Shown here in pieces: positions 34,690-43,746 of a DNA stretch of 64,000 nucleotides (the first letter of the stretch is position 1; each line of letters begins with the position of its first letter). Location of the stretch: NCBI GenBank assembly GCA_903825895.1, contig CAIKCI010000012.1, positions 1 to 64,000 of the forward strand, given 5' to 3'. The notes under the pieces were generated by a model. That model ran no database searches, was not told where the DNA came from, and was given only the letters and a program-made list of their open reading frames with translations. The position numbers and the translations under genes are program-made. Source of the DNA: an uncultured Actinomycetes bacterium. GTDB taxonomy: Bacteria; Actinomycetota; Acidimicrobiia; Acidimicrobiales; RAAP-2.

Positions 34690-35664
34690 GTGCGCACAGC
34701 CATTGGACTTATCGTTCTGATCATTGTGGTGGTCGTGATCGTGGCACTGATGTGGCGCCGACGCACCAAAGATGAGATTCACTCCATCGACCACTATCGC
34801 AACGCACTTGAGACACTGCACGAAATGCGCGGACCTACGGGATCGACGAGCGTGCGGGTCCTCGACCCGGATGAAGCAAAAAACCTTCGTCAACCAAGTC
34901 ATCTCGACTCCATCCGATCTTCTTCGAATCCGCCGAGAATCCAGCCGCCGGCTGGCGCTGGTGAGGACATTGTCTTTGATGATGCGCTACCACCGCTTCG
35001 GCCGAGTTATCAACACGACCACGAGCGAGGCCATAAAAATCCTGAGTGGGCGATGACACGTGCCCAAAGTCGCCCTCCCCTCCAAAACCGTCAGTGGTAT
35101 GTCGTTGGCATCGCCAGCGCATCGGTCTTGGTGCTTTTGATTGTCGGGGTCGTGATCGGCAAGACGTCTCACTCGTCCTCACCCGTTGCGACGACGACCT
35201 CAACCACGACGCACGCAAAGAAACATACAAAAACAACGCAACCCCACGTCACGACCACCACGGCCCCGACGACGTATGCTCCCCAACCCGGCGCCTCCGC
35301 GTCAGCGGCGACGTATCTTGCTCCCAGTTCAAGCTATGTCCTCACGGTCACCACCACCGGGGGCCCCTGCTGGACCGTTATCCAAAGTTTGCCCGGCAAC
35401 ACGCAGATCTCGGCGGGCAGTGTCGCCCCTGGATCTCCACAGCAGACTCGCATCACGGGAGGAGCGCAAGTGACCTTGGGTGCTCCGGGATATGCCGCCA
35501 TCAAGATCAATGGCCGCAGCGTGACATTCCCGTCGGGATTTCAAGCACCACTGGTTTTGACTTTCCAGCCGGCGACGCCGCCGACGACCACGACAACCTT
35601 GGTGCCGATTGGTACGACAACGACGACCGTGGCGCCGGTGACGACGACCACACGCAAGCCGTAA
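34690..35664 (+). CDS. Two-helix membrane protein with Thr-rich linkers (DUF4115-like C-terminus)
   Basis: 324 aa. Helix 1 (residues 4-22) is followed by a basic cytoplasmic segment of about 110 residues. Helix 2 (about 138-160, WYVVGIASASVLVLLIVGVV) leads to a Thr-rich extracellular linker. A compact domain of about 85 residues (GPCWTVIQSLPGNTQIS to GRSVTFPSG) resembles DUF4115, the RodZ C-terminal-like module. The tail is again Thr-rich (TTTTTLVPIGTTTTTVAP). The GTG start has TTGAAT 7 nt upstream, a weaker leaderless signal. Function unknown; a cell-envelope role is inferred. Confidence 0.72.
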   Translation: MRTAIGLIVLIIVVVVIVALMWRRRTKDEIHSIDHYRNALETLHEMRGPTGSTSVRVLDPDEAKNLRQPSHLDSIRSSSNPPRIQPPAGAGEDIVFDDALPPLRPSYQHDHERGHKNPEWAMTRAQSRPPLQNRQWYVVGIASASVLVLLIVGVVIGKTSHSSSPVATTTSTTTHAKKHTKTTQPHVTTTTAPTTYAPQPGASASAATYLAPSSSYVLTVTTTGGPCWTVIQSLPGNTQISAGSVAPGSPQQTRITGGAQVTLGAPGYAAIKINGRSVTFPSGFQAPLVLTFQPATPPTTTTTLVPIGTTTTTVAPVTTTTRKP

Positions 35665-35669
35665 GGTAC

Positions 35670-37838
35670 TTACTCAGTGATGGTGAACTGGTCGAACATC
35701 CACGCCAAGACGAATGCTTCTTCCCTCCAAGCGCTGTAACGGCCCGATGGCCCGCCGTGACCAACATCCATCTCGGTGCGCAAGAGGACCGGATTCTCTG
35801 GATTAAGAGAACGAAGGCGCGCCGTGAACTTGGCTGGCTCCCAGTAGCCCACTCGGGTGTCATTGAGACCAGCGGTCAGCAGCATCGCCGGGTAGCGAAA
35901 AAGACGCCCTTCGGAATCAGTGCGCACCATATTTTCGTAAGGAGCGTAGGCCTTGATTGTGGCATAGGCCACGGGGTCATCGGTGGGGTTACCCCACTCT
36001 TCGTACTCGCCAACGGTCAACGGCAGGGAAGGATCGAGCATGGTGTTGAGCGCGTCGACGAAGGGCACTTCACCAATGAGGGCACAAAATCGATCAGGAC
36101 CTTGGTTGGCTACTGCCCCAATCAATAAGCCTCCAGCGGAGCCGCCACGGGCCACCAGTTGGCTCGGCGCTGTGACACCGAGAGCATGCAGGTGGTCGGC
36201 CGCAGCGATGAAGTCACTAAAGGTGTTCTGTTTGGCAGAAAGGTGTCCGTCGTCGTACCAGTGACGGCCGAGTTCGCCTCCGCCGCGAACATGGGCGATT
36301 GCGTAGATCACGCCACGCTCCAACAAACTCATCCTGGTCGTCGAAAAGGAAGGGTCCATGGACATTTCGTAGGCGCCGTAGCCATACAAGAGACAAGGTG
36401 CTGGTGTTCGAGGAGGATCGCCGGCTACGCCATCGCTTGCCAACAACGCACGGCGATGGACGACCGAGATCGGCACCTTGACGCCGTCGTGGCTTGTCGC
36501 CCATGTTCGATACGTGACGTAGTCATCCGGGTTGAAGCCTCCGGGGATTTCTTGTTGCTTCAACACCGTGATGGCGCGGGAATCGAGGTCAATCTGTGCC
36601 ACCAAGTGGGGCTTGATCATCGACGACTGACAGACGCGCAGTATTCGTGTTGAATTTTCTGCGTTCTCACCAATCCACGTTGATTGGGGTCGTTCATCAG
36701 AAGTGATGAGCCAACCATTCTGAATCAGATTGTCCGAATCCAAGCGTTCGGTGCCGGCGAGATCAACAACACGAAGTTGCGTATCCCCATCTTGACGTTC
36801 GGAGACAACCAAAAAAGAGCTGAAGGCATCGATACCACCGAGATGGATTTCTGGACGGTGAGGGATCACCGTCGTCCAATGGACTTCTTCGTTCGTGTGG
36901 GGACTGGCGTCAAGGCGGAAGTTGACCGCTCCATCTCGGTTGGTTGCTTTCAACCACCACTGTGTGCCGTTCTCGAGCGTGACGTGTTCAACAAAGTGTT
37001 CAATACCCGACTCTCGAGGACAGAGAAGCGTCAGAGGACTCTCGGGATCGTCAGCCGGAAGGTAGTAGGTCTCTGACGTTGAAGAAGAGCTTGTTGTGAC
37101 AATGATGACTTGTTCATCTCGGGTACGGCCGAGGCCAATGTTGAAACGCTCATCACCTTCTTCGTAAACCAACACGTCAGTTACAGGGTCACTGCCAAGT
37201 TGGTGACGCCAAAGTTGGTAGGGCCGCCAGGCGTCATCGACCCTGGTGTAGAAGACGGAGGTTGAATCACTAGACCAGGCGAAGCCATAAGAAATGTTGT
37301 GGATGGCTTCGTCGTAAACTCGGTTTCCATCGATGCTTCGAAACCTGAGCTCGTGGCGTTCGTTGCCCACCGTATCGACGGCCAGCGCCAGGGTGTGATG
37401 ATTTGGGCTTACCGAGGCGATGCCAACGGAGAAAAACTCGTGGCCTTCGGCCGCGATGTTCTCATCAAAAATAATCTCCTCGCTGGCTGATGCATCGAGA
37501 ATGATCGGTGGGGTGATCTCCCCGCCGTAGGGGAGTCGACAGAAGATGGGGTAATCAAGACCTTCGACCGTCCGCGAGTAATACCAATAGGGTCCCCGGC
37601 GGACTGGGACCGACATGTCGGTTTCGACAATGCGGGAACGGATTTCCGTGAAAAGATGCTCACGCAGTGGACCGAGATGAGCGAGGCGCTCTTCGGTATA
37701 GGCGTTCTCGGCCTCAAGATAGGCCAAGGTGGCGGGATTCGTTTTGTCCTTCAGCCATGAGAATTCGTCGATGCGGGTGTCACCATGCTCGGTGACGGAC
37801 GTTGGGATGGCTTGGGCGAATGGGGGAGTGCTTTCCAT
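35670..37838 (-). CDS. Oligopeptidase B (prolyl oligopeptidase family, S9A)
   Basis: 722 aa. An N-terminal beta-propeller (about residues 75-420) covers a C-terminal alpha/beta hydrolase. Catalytic Ser lies in ARGGSAGGLLIGAVANQ, Asp in ...GLNDTRVGYWEP and His in DVGHGGPSGRYSAWREE. VPFVDALNTMLDPSLPLTV is specific to oligopeptidase B, which cleaves short peptides after basic residues in the cytoplasm. No signal peptide. Length matches the family (about 680-730 aa). It converges on the Thr-rich membrane protein gene with a 5-bp gap. Confidence 0.9.
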   Translation of the reverse strand: MESTPPFAQAIPTSVTEHGDTRIDEFSWLKDKTNPATLAYLEAENAYTEERLAHLGPLREHLFTEIRSRIVETDMSVPVRRGPYWYYSRTVEGLDYPIFCRLPYGGEITPPIILDASASEEIIFDENIAAEGHEFFSVGIASVSPNHHTLALAVDTVGNERHELRFRSIDGNRVYDEAIHNISYGFAWSSDSTSVFYTRVDDAWRPYQLWRHQLGSDPVTDVLVYEEGDERFNIGLGRTRDEQVIIVTTSSSSTSETYYLPADDPESPLTLLCPRESGIEHFVEHVTLENGTQWWLKATNRDGAVNFRLDASPHTNEEVHWTTVIPHRPEIHLGGIDAFSSFLVVSERQDGDTQLRVVDLAGTERLDSDNLIQNGWLITSDERPQSTWIGENAENSTRILRVCQSSMIKPHLVAQIDLDSRAITVLKQQEIPGGFNPDDYVTYRTWATSHDGVKVPISVVHRRALLASDGVAGDPPRTPAPCLLYGYGAYEMSMDPSFSTTRMSLLERGVIYAIAHVRGGGELGRHWYDDGHLSAKQNTFSDFIAAADHLHALGVTAPSQLVARGGSAGGLLIGAVANQGPDRFCALIGEVPFVDALNTMLDPSLPLTVGEYEEWGNPTDDPVAYATIKAYAPYENMVRTDSEGRLFRYPAMLLTAGLNDTRVGYWEPAKFTARLRSLNPENPVLLRTEMDVGHGGPSGRYSAWREEAFVLAWMFDQFTITE

Positions 37839-37896
37839 GAAGTTCTAGCCTTACAGGTAATCGGTCGGGACGAGTCAAGCGAGGACGAATAGTTGT

Positions 37897-37937
37897 TACT
37901 ATCTAGATAGGAGTAATTCCGACCCTACCTGGGTCGG
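37897..37937. promoter_or_regulatory. sufB promoter with two palindromes
   Basis: A -10-like TACTAT (37897-37902) overlaps the 12-bp palindrome CTATCTAGATAG (37899-37910). A second inverted repeat, CCGACCC-TACCT-GGGTCGG (37919-37937), lies between the probable transcription start and the Shine-Dalgarno site. Both are placed where a repressor of the SUF genes could act; no regulator gene is nearby. Confidence 0.55.
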
Positions 37938-37954
37938 TAGCGTCCGGAGGACAG

Positions 37955-39355
37955 ATGGCCATTCAAGATCTTGATTTGGGAAAGTACCAACTCGGTTGGA
38001 GCGATAAAGAGGACTACATCTTTAAGCCCAAGAAGGGGATCAACGAAGACATTGTCCGTGAAATGTCCGCCATCAAGAAAGAGCCGGAGTGGATGCGCGA
38101 TTTTCGTTTGGCCGCCCTCAAGCGCTTTGAGCGACGACCGATGGCGCAATGGTTCGCCATCAACATGCCAGACCTGGACTTCGATGACATTTACTACTAC
38201 ATCAAGCCAACAGGTGGTCAAGTTGACAAGTGGGAAGACCTCCCTGATGCAATCAAAGACACCTACGAAAAATTGGGCATTCCTGAAGCAGAACGGAAGT
38301 ACCTGGCAGGAGTAACTGCACAGTATGAATCAGAAGTGGTCTTTCACCGAAACCGTGACGACTTAGAAGCGCAAGGCGTCATCTTCACGGACATGGATAC
38401 GGCAGTTCGTGACTACCCAGAGTTGGTTCGTCGCTGGTTCGGTACCATCATCCCTCCCAACGACAACAAGTTTGCCGCGCTGAACTCAGCGGTCTGGTCT
38501 GGTGGATCGTTTATCTACGTGCCACCTGGCGTCAAGGTTGACATGCCGCTTCAGGCATATTTCCGGATCAACGCTGAAAACATGGGTCAGTTTGAGCGGA
38601 CCTTGATCATTGCTGACGAAGGCAGCCAAGTGCACTATGTCGAAGGCTGTTCGGCGCCGGTGTACTCAACGGACTCTCTCCACTCGGCCGTTGTCGAACT
38701 TGTCGCTCTGCCGGGAAGTCGTATCACGTACACGACCATCCAAAACTGGTCGAACAATGTCTACAACTTAGTGACGAAGCGAGCACGTGCTGAAGCGGAA
38801 GCGCACGTCGAATGGATTGATGGAAACATCGGCTCACGGCTCACGATGAAGTACCCGAGTGTCTACCTGATGGGGCCAAAGGCTTCAGGTGAAGTTCTCT
38901 CGGTAGCGTACGCCGGAGCAGGTCAGCATCAAGATGCTGGAGCCAAGATGGTCCATGCGGCCCCTGAGACGACGTCGACGATTATCTCGAAGTCGATTTC
39001 AAAAGATGGCGGCCGAACCACCTACCGCGGTCTTGTCCATGTCGATGAAGGTGCAACCGGGGCGAAATCGTTCGTTCGCTGTGATGCGCTGCTTCTCGAC
39101 GAAGAGTCAATCTCTGAAACCAAGCCGTACATGGAAGTCAGCGAGCGCGATGCTTCTATTGGCCACGAAGCAACCGTTTCAAAGGTTGGCGACGACCAGC
39201 TCTTCTATCTGATGAGTCGAGGATTGAGCGAGTCTCAAGCCATGGGAATGATCGTGAACGGGTTCATTGAGCCTGTTACTCGCACCTTGCCCATGGAGTA
39301 TGCCGTTGAGTGGAGCCGACTGATCGAACTGCAAATGGAGGGTTCAATCGGTTAA
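37955..39355 (+). CDS. sufB: Fe-S cluster assembly scaffold SufB
   Basis: 466 aa, the main scaffold subunit of the SufBCD complex. Recognisable segments are [66 protein letters not shown] (conserved Cys), [18 protein letters not shown]-like and the C-terminal [20 protein letters not shown]. Length is normal. GGAGG lies 7 nt before the ATG. It stands alone here: sufD, normally next in line, begins 4.4 kb downstream behind unrelated genes. Confidence 0.95.
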   Translation: MAIQDLDLGKYQLGWSDKEDYIFKPKKGINEDIVREMSAIKKEPEWMRDFRLAALKRFERRPMAQWFAINMPDLDFDDIYYYIKPTGGQVDKWEDLPDAIKDTYEKLGIPEAERKYLAGVTAQYESEVVFHRNRDDLEAQGVIFTDMDTAVRDYPELVRRWFGTIIPPNDNKFAALNSAVWSGGSFIYVPPGVKVDMPLQAYFRINAENMGQFERTLIIADEGSQVHYVEGCSAPVYSTDSLHSAVVELVALPGSRITYTTIQNWSNNVYNLVTKRARAEAEAHVEWIDGNIGSRLTMKYPSVYLMGPKASGEVLSVAYAGAGQHQDAGAKMVHAAPETTSTIISKSISKDGGRTTYRGLVHVDEGATGAKSFVRCDALLLDEESISETKPYMEVSERDASIGHEATVSKVGDDQLFYLMSRGLSESQAMGMIVNGFIEPVTRTLPMEYAVEWSRLIELQMEGSIG

Positions 39356-39448
39356 TTACCCCGATTCCATCGCAGTTTCCGGAATCCTTTTTATTGAAAG
39401 TTCACGTGTTGGACCGTTGCGCGTCACGGTAGGTTTCCGCTTGGGTCA

Positions 39449-39454
39449 TACTAT
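39449..39454 (+). promoter_or_regulatory. -10 element (TACTAT) of the frameshifted sulfotransferase-like gene
   Basis: TACTAT ends 7 nt before ATG 39462, which supports that ATG as the original start of the broken gene. Confidence 0.5.
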
Positions 39455-39461
39455 TTGCCTC

Positions 39462-40410
39462 ATGAGTCACGAAATGGCAAAAAGGTGACGAAGTCGGAAA
39501 AGCGAGCGATCATCCAATTGGTCGCCATAAAACTGGCACCACCGCTATTCAAGAGTTCCTCGAGTCGCATTCGGACCTTCTCAAGCAGAAGGGAATTCTT
39601 TACCCGGCGTCAGGTCGTCTCGGTGCTGGACACCACAACTTGGCATGGGAACTCGATGGTGATGGCCGTTTTGATCCCTCTCGTGGAACTCTGAGAGATC
39701 TGGAAGAAGAGATCAAGGACTTCGACAAAGTCGTCCTCTCATCGGAGGATTTTTCAGTGATGCGAGGTCACGAGTCTGAATTGGGATTACTGGCGAATGT
39801 TCTCGCCGGACAGAATTTTAAGGTCACCGTCATTATCGTTCTTCGAGAGCGAAACGAGTGGTTACGATCGATCGGGCTAGAGCTCCTCAAGCACAATCTG
39901 GACAACTCGATTGAGGGATTCCAAGATCAAGAAATTCTTACGCGAAACCGGAATGGGAGAGCGGTTGAAATGTCGATGAACGACGACGACATCATCAGAG
40001 AGTTCTCTTCAGTATTTGGAAAGAGCCACATGCAGACCGTGGCCTACGACAGAACGGACATGGTCAAGACCTTTCTCGAATCCGTGGCGCCCTTTTTTCC
40101 GAACGTTATTCTGAACTCAGAGACTGGTCTTCGAAAAAATACTTCATTCGACACCTTAGTGACACTCCAAAATGAGATCGTTAGTGGAAGGAAAAGCCAA
40201 GTGCTGTTAGAGCAAAAGACAGTAGAGCTCGCCGCAAAGCAGGGTGAAGTATCCCTTCTCGAGAATGAGAAGACTTCGCTAGGACAACAAATTACTGATC
40301 TCAAGCAACAGGTCGCTGATCTCAACCAGCAGATTTTAGATTTTAGAAATTCAACGAGTTGGAAAGTCACCAAACCATTGCGAGCAGTGCGCAGAAAGCA
40401 TTCGGCGTAA
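39462..40410 (+). pseudogene. Sulfotransferase-like gene broken by two single-base deletions
   Basis: From ATG 39462 the frame ends after eight codons (MSHEMAKR). One extra A in the run at 39479-39483 would continue it as KKVTKSEKRAII. One extra base between 39516 and 39517 would then give HIGRHKTGTTAIQEFL, the PAPS-binding-type N-terminus of sulfotransferase-like proteins, continuous with the intact rest (LKQKGILYPASGRLGAGHHN through to the stop). The C-terminal 70 residues form a coiled coil (LLEQKTVELAAKQGEV, LGQQITDLKQQVADLNQQI) ending in SWKVTKPLRAVRR, as in cell-surface polysaccharide enzymes. Visibly more AT-rich than its neighbours, so possibly acquired. The shifts may be real decay or sequence error. 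Confidence 0.75.
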
Positions 40411-40417
40411 GCAACGC

Positions 40418-41047
40418 TTAGCGCATTCTTGCCCGGCGACGCATGGTCCAAAGCGGCGGCCCGGCGGGAACTGGGGCAAGGATCGCTGATTCTTCAAATC
40501 CGACTCGCCGGTAGTAGGCAAGGTTTTCTTCTTTTTGGGTCTCTAAATAGATGTCGTAGCCCTCTTGATCACACGACGCCAACACTGGCTCCATGAGCAT
40601 TTGTCCGAGACCTTGTCGTTGATAGGAGGGCGAGACAGCCAAGAGGGCGAGATACCAGACTTCTTCTTTTGGGTGTGCCTTCTCCATTGCCGTGAGATAG
40701 CGCGTTCCATGGAACAAGGCTTTAGGAATGGGTAGTAACGCCCAGAACGCGTAAAGCACCTGGAGAATTTGGTCTTTGACCGGGGGAGGATGGGTGCCTG
40801 GTGCAGCCCAGGCGGCTACGGCAATGATGACTCCCTGATGCCGAACGACCGAGATCGTACGACCGGTCCCGAGATACTTGATAAAGCCGGTATAGAAAAG
40901 CGGCAGACCCCGGCGGAGAAGGCGTTCGTTGTTGGAAAGAAATAAATAAAATGGATCATCGATAAACGCATCTCTAGCTACCGCTCCAATCTCAGCTAAA
41001 TCCTTTCGAGACAGCGCTCCTTCGAGGTGATCGATGGTGAACTCCAT
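40418..41047 (-). CDS. GNAT family N-acetyltransferase
   Basis: 209 aa. Motif A appears as WYLALLAVSPSYQRQGLGQM near residues 132-151, followed by YDIYLETQKEENLAYYRRVG. The N-terminal half (AFIDDPFYLFLSNNERLLRR) resembles the branch of GNATs seen beside antibiotic resistance and small-molecule acetylation, without a clear substrate. The ATG has TACTGT ending 6 nt upstream, so it is probably leaderless and fires divergently from the gene at 41110. It converges on the broken sulfotransferase gene with a 7-bp gap. Confidence 0.8.
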   Translation of the reverse strand: MEFTIDHLEGALSRKDLAEIGAVARDAFIDDPFYLFLSNNERLLRRGLPLFYTGFIKYLGTGRTISVVRHQGVIIAVAAWAAPGTHPPPVKDQILQVLYAFWALLPIPKALFHGTRYLTAMEKAHPKEEVWYLALLAVSPSYQRQGLGQMLMEPVLASCDQEGYDIYLETQKEENLAYYRRVGFEESAILAPVPAGPPLWTMRRRARMR

Positions 41048-41053
41048 ATCTCC

Positions 41054-41059
41054 ACAGTA
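41054..41059 (-). promoter_or_regulatory. -10 element (TACTGT) of leaderless GNAT gene
   Basis: TACTGT on the minus strand ends 6 nt before ATG 41047. On the opposite side CACAAT (41098-41103) ends 6 nt before ATG 41110 and may be the divergent -10. Confidence 0.5.
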
Positions 41060-41109
41060 GCCAGAGTCGCTGAGTGGCTTCGGCTTCGCCGAAGTGGCAC
41101 AATTTCACC

Positions 41110-41457
41110 ATGCCGATGAACGAACAGTGCAAACATTTCCAGTCGCGAACCTATGACTCAGGAGAGGTCGCGCGATTCTGTGAATTGGATCTGGCTCCAG
41201 AGGCCCCCTGGCGTTGTCCTGAAAACTGTCCTTCCTATGCTCCTCGTCTGGCCGACGTGGGATGGGCGCACGGCACCTTGATCGAGCCAGCTATTGAGGA
41301 TGAGCCCCAAGGCGACCCCGCTGAGATTGCAGCGCTCCTCGAGTCAGCGGTTGAGATCGTCAATGAAGTAGCCCCTGAAATCTTGGCCGAAGTGCGAGCC
41401 CAGGACGCAGCGCAAGCTCGTAAGGCAGGCCGCAAGTGGTGGCGCTTTGGTCGTTGA
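41110..41457 (+). CDS. Small cysteine-containing hypothetical protein
   Basis: 115 aa. The N-terminal 40 residues hold Cys7, His9, Cys24, Cys36 and Cys40 (EQCKHFQ, ARFCELDLAP, WRCPENCPSYAP), a spacing that suggests a metal or Fe-S site. The rest is acidic and helical, ending in a basic tail (ARKAGRKWWRFGR). No family recognised. ATG 41110 is preferred because CACAAT ends 6 nt upstream. It lies between the parted halves of the SUF locus, so an Fe-S link is possible but unproven. Confidence 0.65.
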   Translation: MPMNEQCKHFQSRTYDSGEVARFCELDLAPEAPWRCPENCPSYAPRLADVGWAHGTLIEPAIEDEPQGDPAEIAALLESAVEIVNEVAPEILAEVRAQDAAQARKAGRKWWRFGR

Positions 41458-41472
41458 AGACCAAAGCGTTCT

Positions 41473-42282
41473 CTAGAAGTCTTTAAATAAGGGAAGAACT
41501 TCGGGGGTGATTCCCCAGAGCGACTTAATCGTTGCGCCGCCGTCAACGACCAAGTTCTGTCCAGTGATCCGAGCTGCGAGATCAGAGGAGAGGAACAATA
41601 CGGCCTTGCCAACATCACTTCCCCTAGGAGCGAGGAGGGGATTTAAGGTATCAACCGCCCAGTGGTCTTCGTTTTGGTCTTCATTCCCAGCCGCCACATT
41701 TCCTGGAGCCACGGTATTGACACGAATGCCGAAACGACCGAGTTCATCAGCCATCGTTTTCGCCATCGAGATCAGTCCCGCCTTGGCAGCGCCGTAGGCG
41801 ACGTGAAAGCCAGAGGCCGCTATACCATCAACGGAAGCCAATGCGACCATGGACCCCCCAGTCTGTTGAGCAATCATCTGGCGGCTGACCGCACGAAAGA
41901 GATAAAAGGCTTGGCTGAGGTTGTTCAGGATTGCTTGATCCCACTGTTCGTCGGTGAACTCCTCGACTGCATTCCACGTTGCTTTCCCGATGATGTCCAC
42001 GCAGACGTCGATGCCACCAAGTTCACGAACGACATCGCTCACCGCGCGGTTTACTTCGTCGGGTTTTGTCATATCGGCCAACACCGAAAAGGCCTTGCCG
42101 CCCTGGCTCTGAATCTCAGCGACAATGTCCCTTGCTCGACCTTGATCGATGTCAATACAGGCAACCGTGGCACCGGCTTCGGCGAGCAGGAGGGCACTAT
42201 GGCGGCCATGGCCGGCCCGGCCCGGGATATATCCGGCGCCAGAAATGATGGCTCGCTTCCCAGCGAGGCCAAAGTCAATCAT
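41473..42282 (-). CDS. Short-chain dehydrogenase/reductase
   Basis: 269 aa SDR. The nucleotide motif is an extended variant, ISGAGYIPGRAGHGRHSALL, instead of TGxxxGIG, with the active site ALASVDGIAASG and YGAAKAGLISMAK and C-terminal TGQNLVVDGGATI. The GRAGHG insertion in the glycine-rich loop is unusual and may alter cofactor binding. It is translationally coupled (4-bp overlap) to the SnoaL-like gene upstream. Substrate unknown. Confidence 0.85.
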   Translation of the reverse strand: MIDFGLAGKRAIISGAGYIPGRAGHGRHSALLLAEAGATVACIDIDQGRARDIVAEIQSQGGKAFSVLADMTKPDEVNRAVSDVVRELGGIDVCVDIIGKATWNAVEEFTDEQWDQAILNNLSQAFYLFRAVSRQMIAQQTGGSMVALASVDGIAASGFHVAYGAAKAGLISMAKTMADELGRFGIRVNTVAPGNVAAGNEDQNEDHWAVDTLNPLLAPRGSDVGKAVLFLSSDLAARITGQNLVVDGGATIKSLWGITPEVLPLFKDF

Positions 42283-42719
42283 GAAGCGGTCTCATCGGAT
42301 TGGTAGCCAGCGGCAATCTCTTCGATCCACCACACCGGTGCAGCGTTGAGAAGTGTTTGAAGATCCCAATAGTCGACCCAGCGTGTAATCACGCCGTCCT
42401 CAAGTTCGTGGACCGAGGTAAAGCCAAACGAAACGGTCTCACCCGTCTTCCACTTCCACTCCTCCACGTGTTCTGTGACGACTACTTCTCCTTCGCTAAT
42501 CATCAAGATTGGCTTGTGGCGATACTCCTCAAGTAAGGCGATACCGAGGCGCAAGCGAGCGATGATTTGCTCAGGCCCGACCGCTAGGTCGTCAGCTGGA
42601 GTAGCGATATCGGTGTAGGTGCTGGTGGGGCCAAAAAATGAAGCGAGCGTGTCAAAGTCACGCTGGTAGAGCGTATCCCAGAAGCGCTGGACTGTTGCTT
42701 TATTCTCAGTTGCTGACAT
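42279..42719 (-). CDS. SnoaL / limonene-epoxide-hydrolase-like protein
   Basis: 146 aa cone-shaped alpha+beta barrel family. NKATVQRFWDTLYQRDFDTL, FFGPTSTYTDIATPADD, EHVEEWKWKTGETV and HELEDGVITRWVDYWDLQTL, with the conserved Asp and Arg pair, are typical of limonene-1,2-epoxide hydrolase and SnoaL relatives. GAAAGG lies 8 nt before the ATG. It forms an operon with the SDR. A hydrolase or cyclase role on a terpenoid or polyketide-like compound is a family-based guess. Confidence 0.78.
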   Translation of the reverse strand: MSATENKATVQRFWDTLYQRDFDTLASFFGPTSTYTDIATPADDLAVGPEQIIARLRLGIALLEEYRHKPILMISEGEVVVTEHVEEWKWKTGETVSFGFTSVHELEDGVITRWVDYWDLQTLLNAAPVWWIEEIAAGYQSDETAS

Positions 42720-42770
42720 GGTGTTGGCCTTTCTTGTTCGTGAGAAATGTTGGTAGAAAACTACGAGTGG

Positions 42771-43613
42771 TCATGAGCCAGTGAACTTTGGCGGACGCTT
42801 TTCCATGAAGGCGATCATCGCCTCTTGGAGATCGTTGGACGCCAGATGAATGGAGTTCCACTGAGCGACGAATTCAAGACCCTCGTCAACGGTTTTGCCG
42901 TCACCTGCGTCGATCACTGCTTTCGTCCCTTCAACGGCAAGCGGAGAGTTCGCTGCGATTTCTTCTGCCAGATTGTGGGCTTCGGCAAGGACTGCATGAC
43001 GGTCTCCTTGCGCATGATTCACCAGACCGATCTCAGCGGCTCGGGTAGCGGTGATGTCCATGCCCGTGTAAGCGAGTTCTTTCACGTGACCCATGCCGAT
43101 GATCTTCGGGAGACGCTGAAGGCTTCCGATGTCAGCCACGATGGCAATTTTGGCTTCTCGGACTGAGAAGACGGCATCACTTGATGCAAGTCGGATATCG
43201 CACGCGGCGATGAGGTCAACCCCCCCACCTATGCAGTAGCCGTGGATGGCGGCGATGACGGGCTTCGGACATTTTTCAACCGAGGAGACCGAATCTTGCA
43301 GCCGTCTGATCATGGCGTAAGTGCCTGCATTCTTCTTTTCGGCCTCCGGGGCATCGGAGCCGCTTCCATGGCCACCCGCCATGAGTGCCGCCCCCATTTC
43401 TTTGATGTCGAGGCCGACGGAGAAGTGCTTACCTTTCGCCGCGATCACGATGCAACGGATCTCGGAATCGCAGGAGAGTTCGTTGATGGCGAGAGGGAGG
43501 TCGTTCCAAAAGTCGCTCCCCATTGCGTTGAGGGCCTCCGGCCGATCAAGCCACAAGGTCGCAACATGACCCTTTTTCTCGATCGTGATGACTGACGATG
43601 CAAAGGCGTCCAT
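42771..43613 (-). CDS. Crotonase-family protein, dienoyl-CoA isomerase-like
   Basis: 280 aa. AAKGKHFSVGLDIKEMG and AIHGYCIGGGVDLIAACDIR supply the oxyanion hole. VADIGSLQRLPKIIGMG is the hallmark of the delta3,5-delta2,4-dienoyl-CoA isomerase (ECH1-like) branch, with the catalytic acidic residues in REAKIAIVADIG. It likely shifts double bonds in unsaturated acyl-CoA. AGGAGG lies 9 nt before the ATG. It reads in the same direction as the SnoaL-SDR pair and divergently from sufD. Confidence 0.83.
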   Translation of the reverse strand: MDAFASSVITIEKKGHVATLWLDRPEALNAMGSDFWNDLPLAINELSCDSEIRCIVIAAKGKHFSVGLDIKEMGAALMAGGHGSGSDAPEAEKKNAGTYAMIRRLQDSVSSVEKCPKPVIAAIHGYCIGGGVDLIAACDIRLASSDAVFSVREAKIAIVADIGSLQRLPKIIGMGHVKELAYTGMDITATRAAEIGLVNHAQGDRHAVLAEAHNLAEEIAANSPLAVEGTKAVIDAGDGKTVDEGLEFVAQWNSIHLASNDLQEAMIAFMEKRPPKFTGS

Positions 43614-43746
43614 AGATTTCTCCTCCTCATTGGCGGCCAGTGGACATCCTAGGTGCCAAGGGTCATCCGGGAAAGAGAGCCTGGGGAGGCCACTACACTA
43701 AGAGATGGCCCTTCTTTTGTGGAAGGCCACCGCGAAAGGATAACCG

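Noticed and set aside
35180-35660. Thr-codon repeats as a possible tandem repeat array
   Set aside because: They are low-complexity ACC/ACG/ACA codon runs encoding Thr-rich linkers of a membrane protein, not a DNA repeat with fixed unit.
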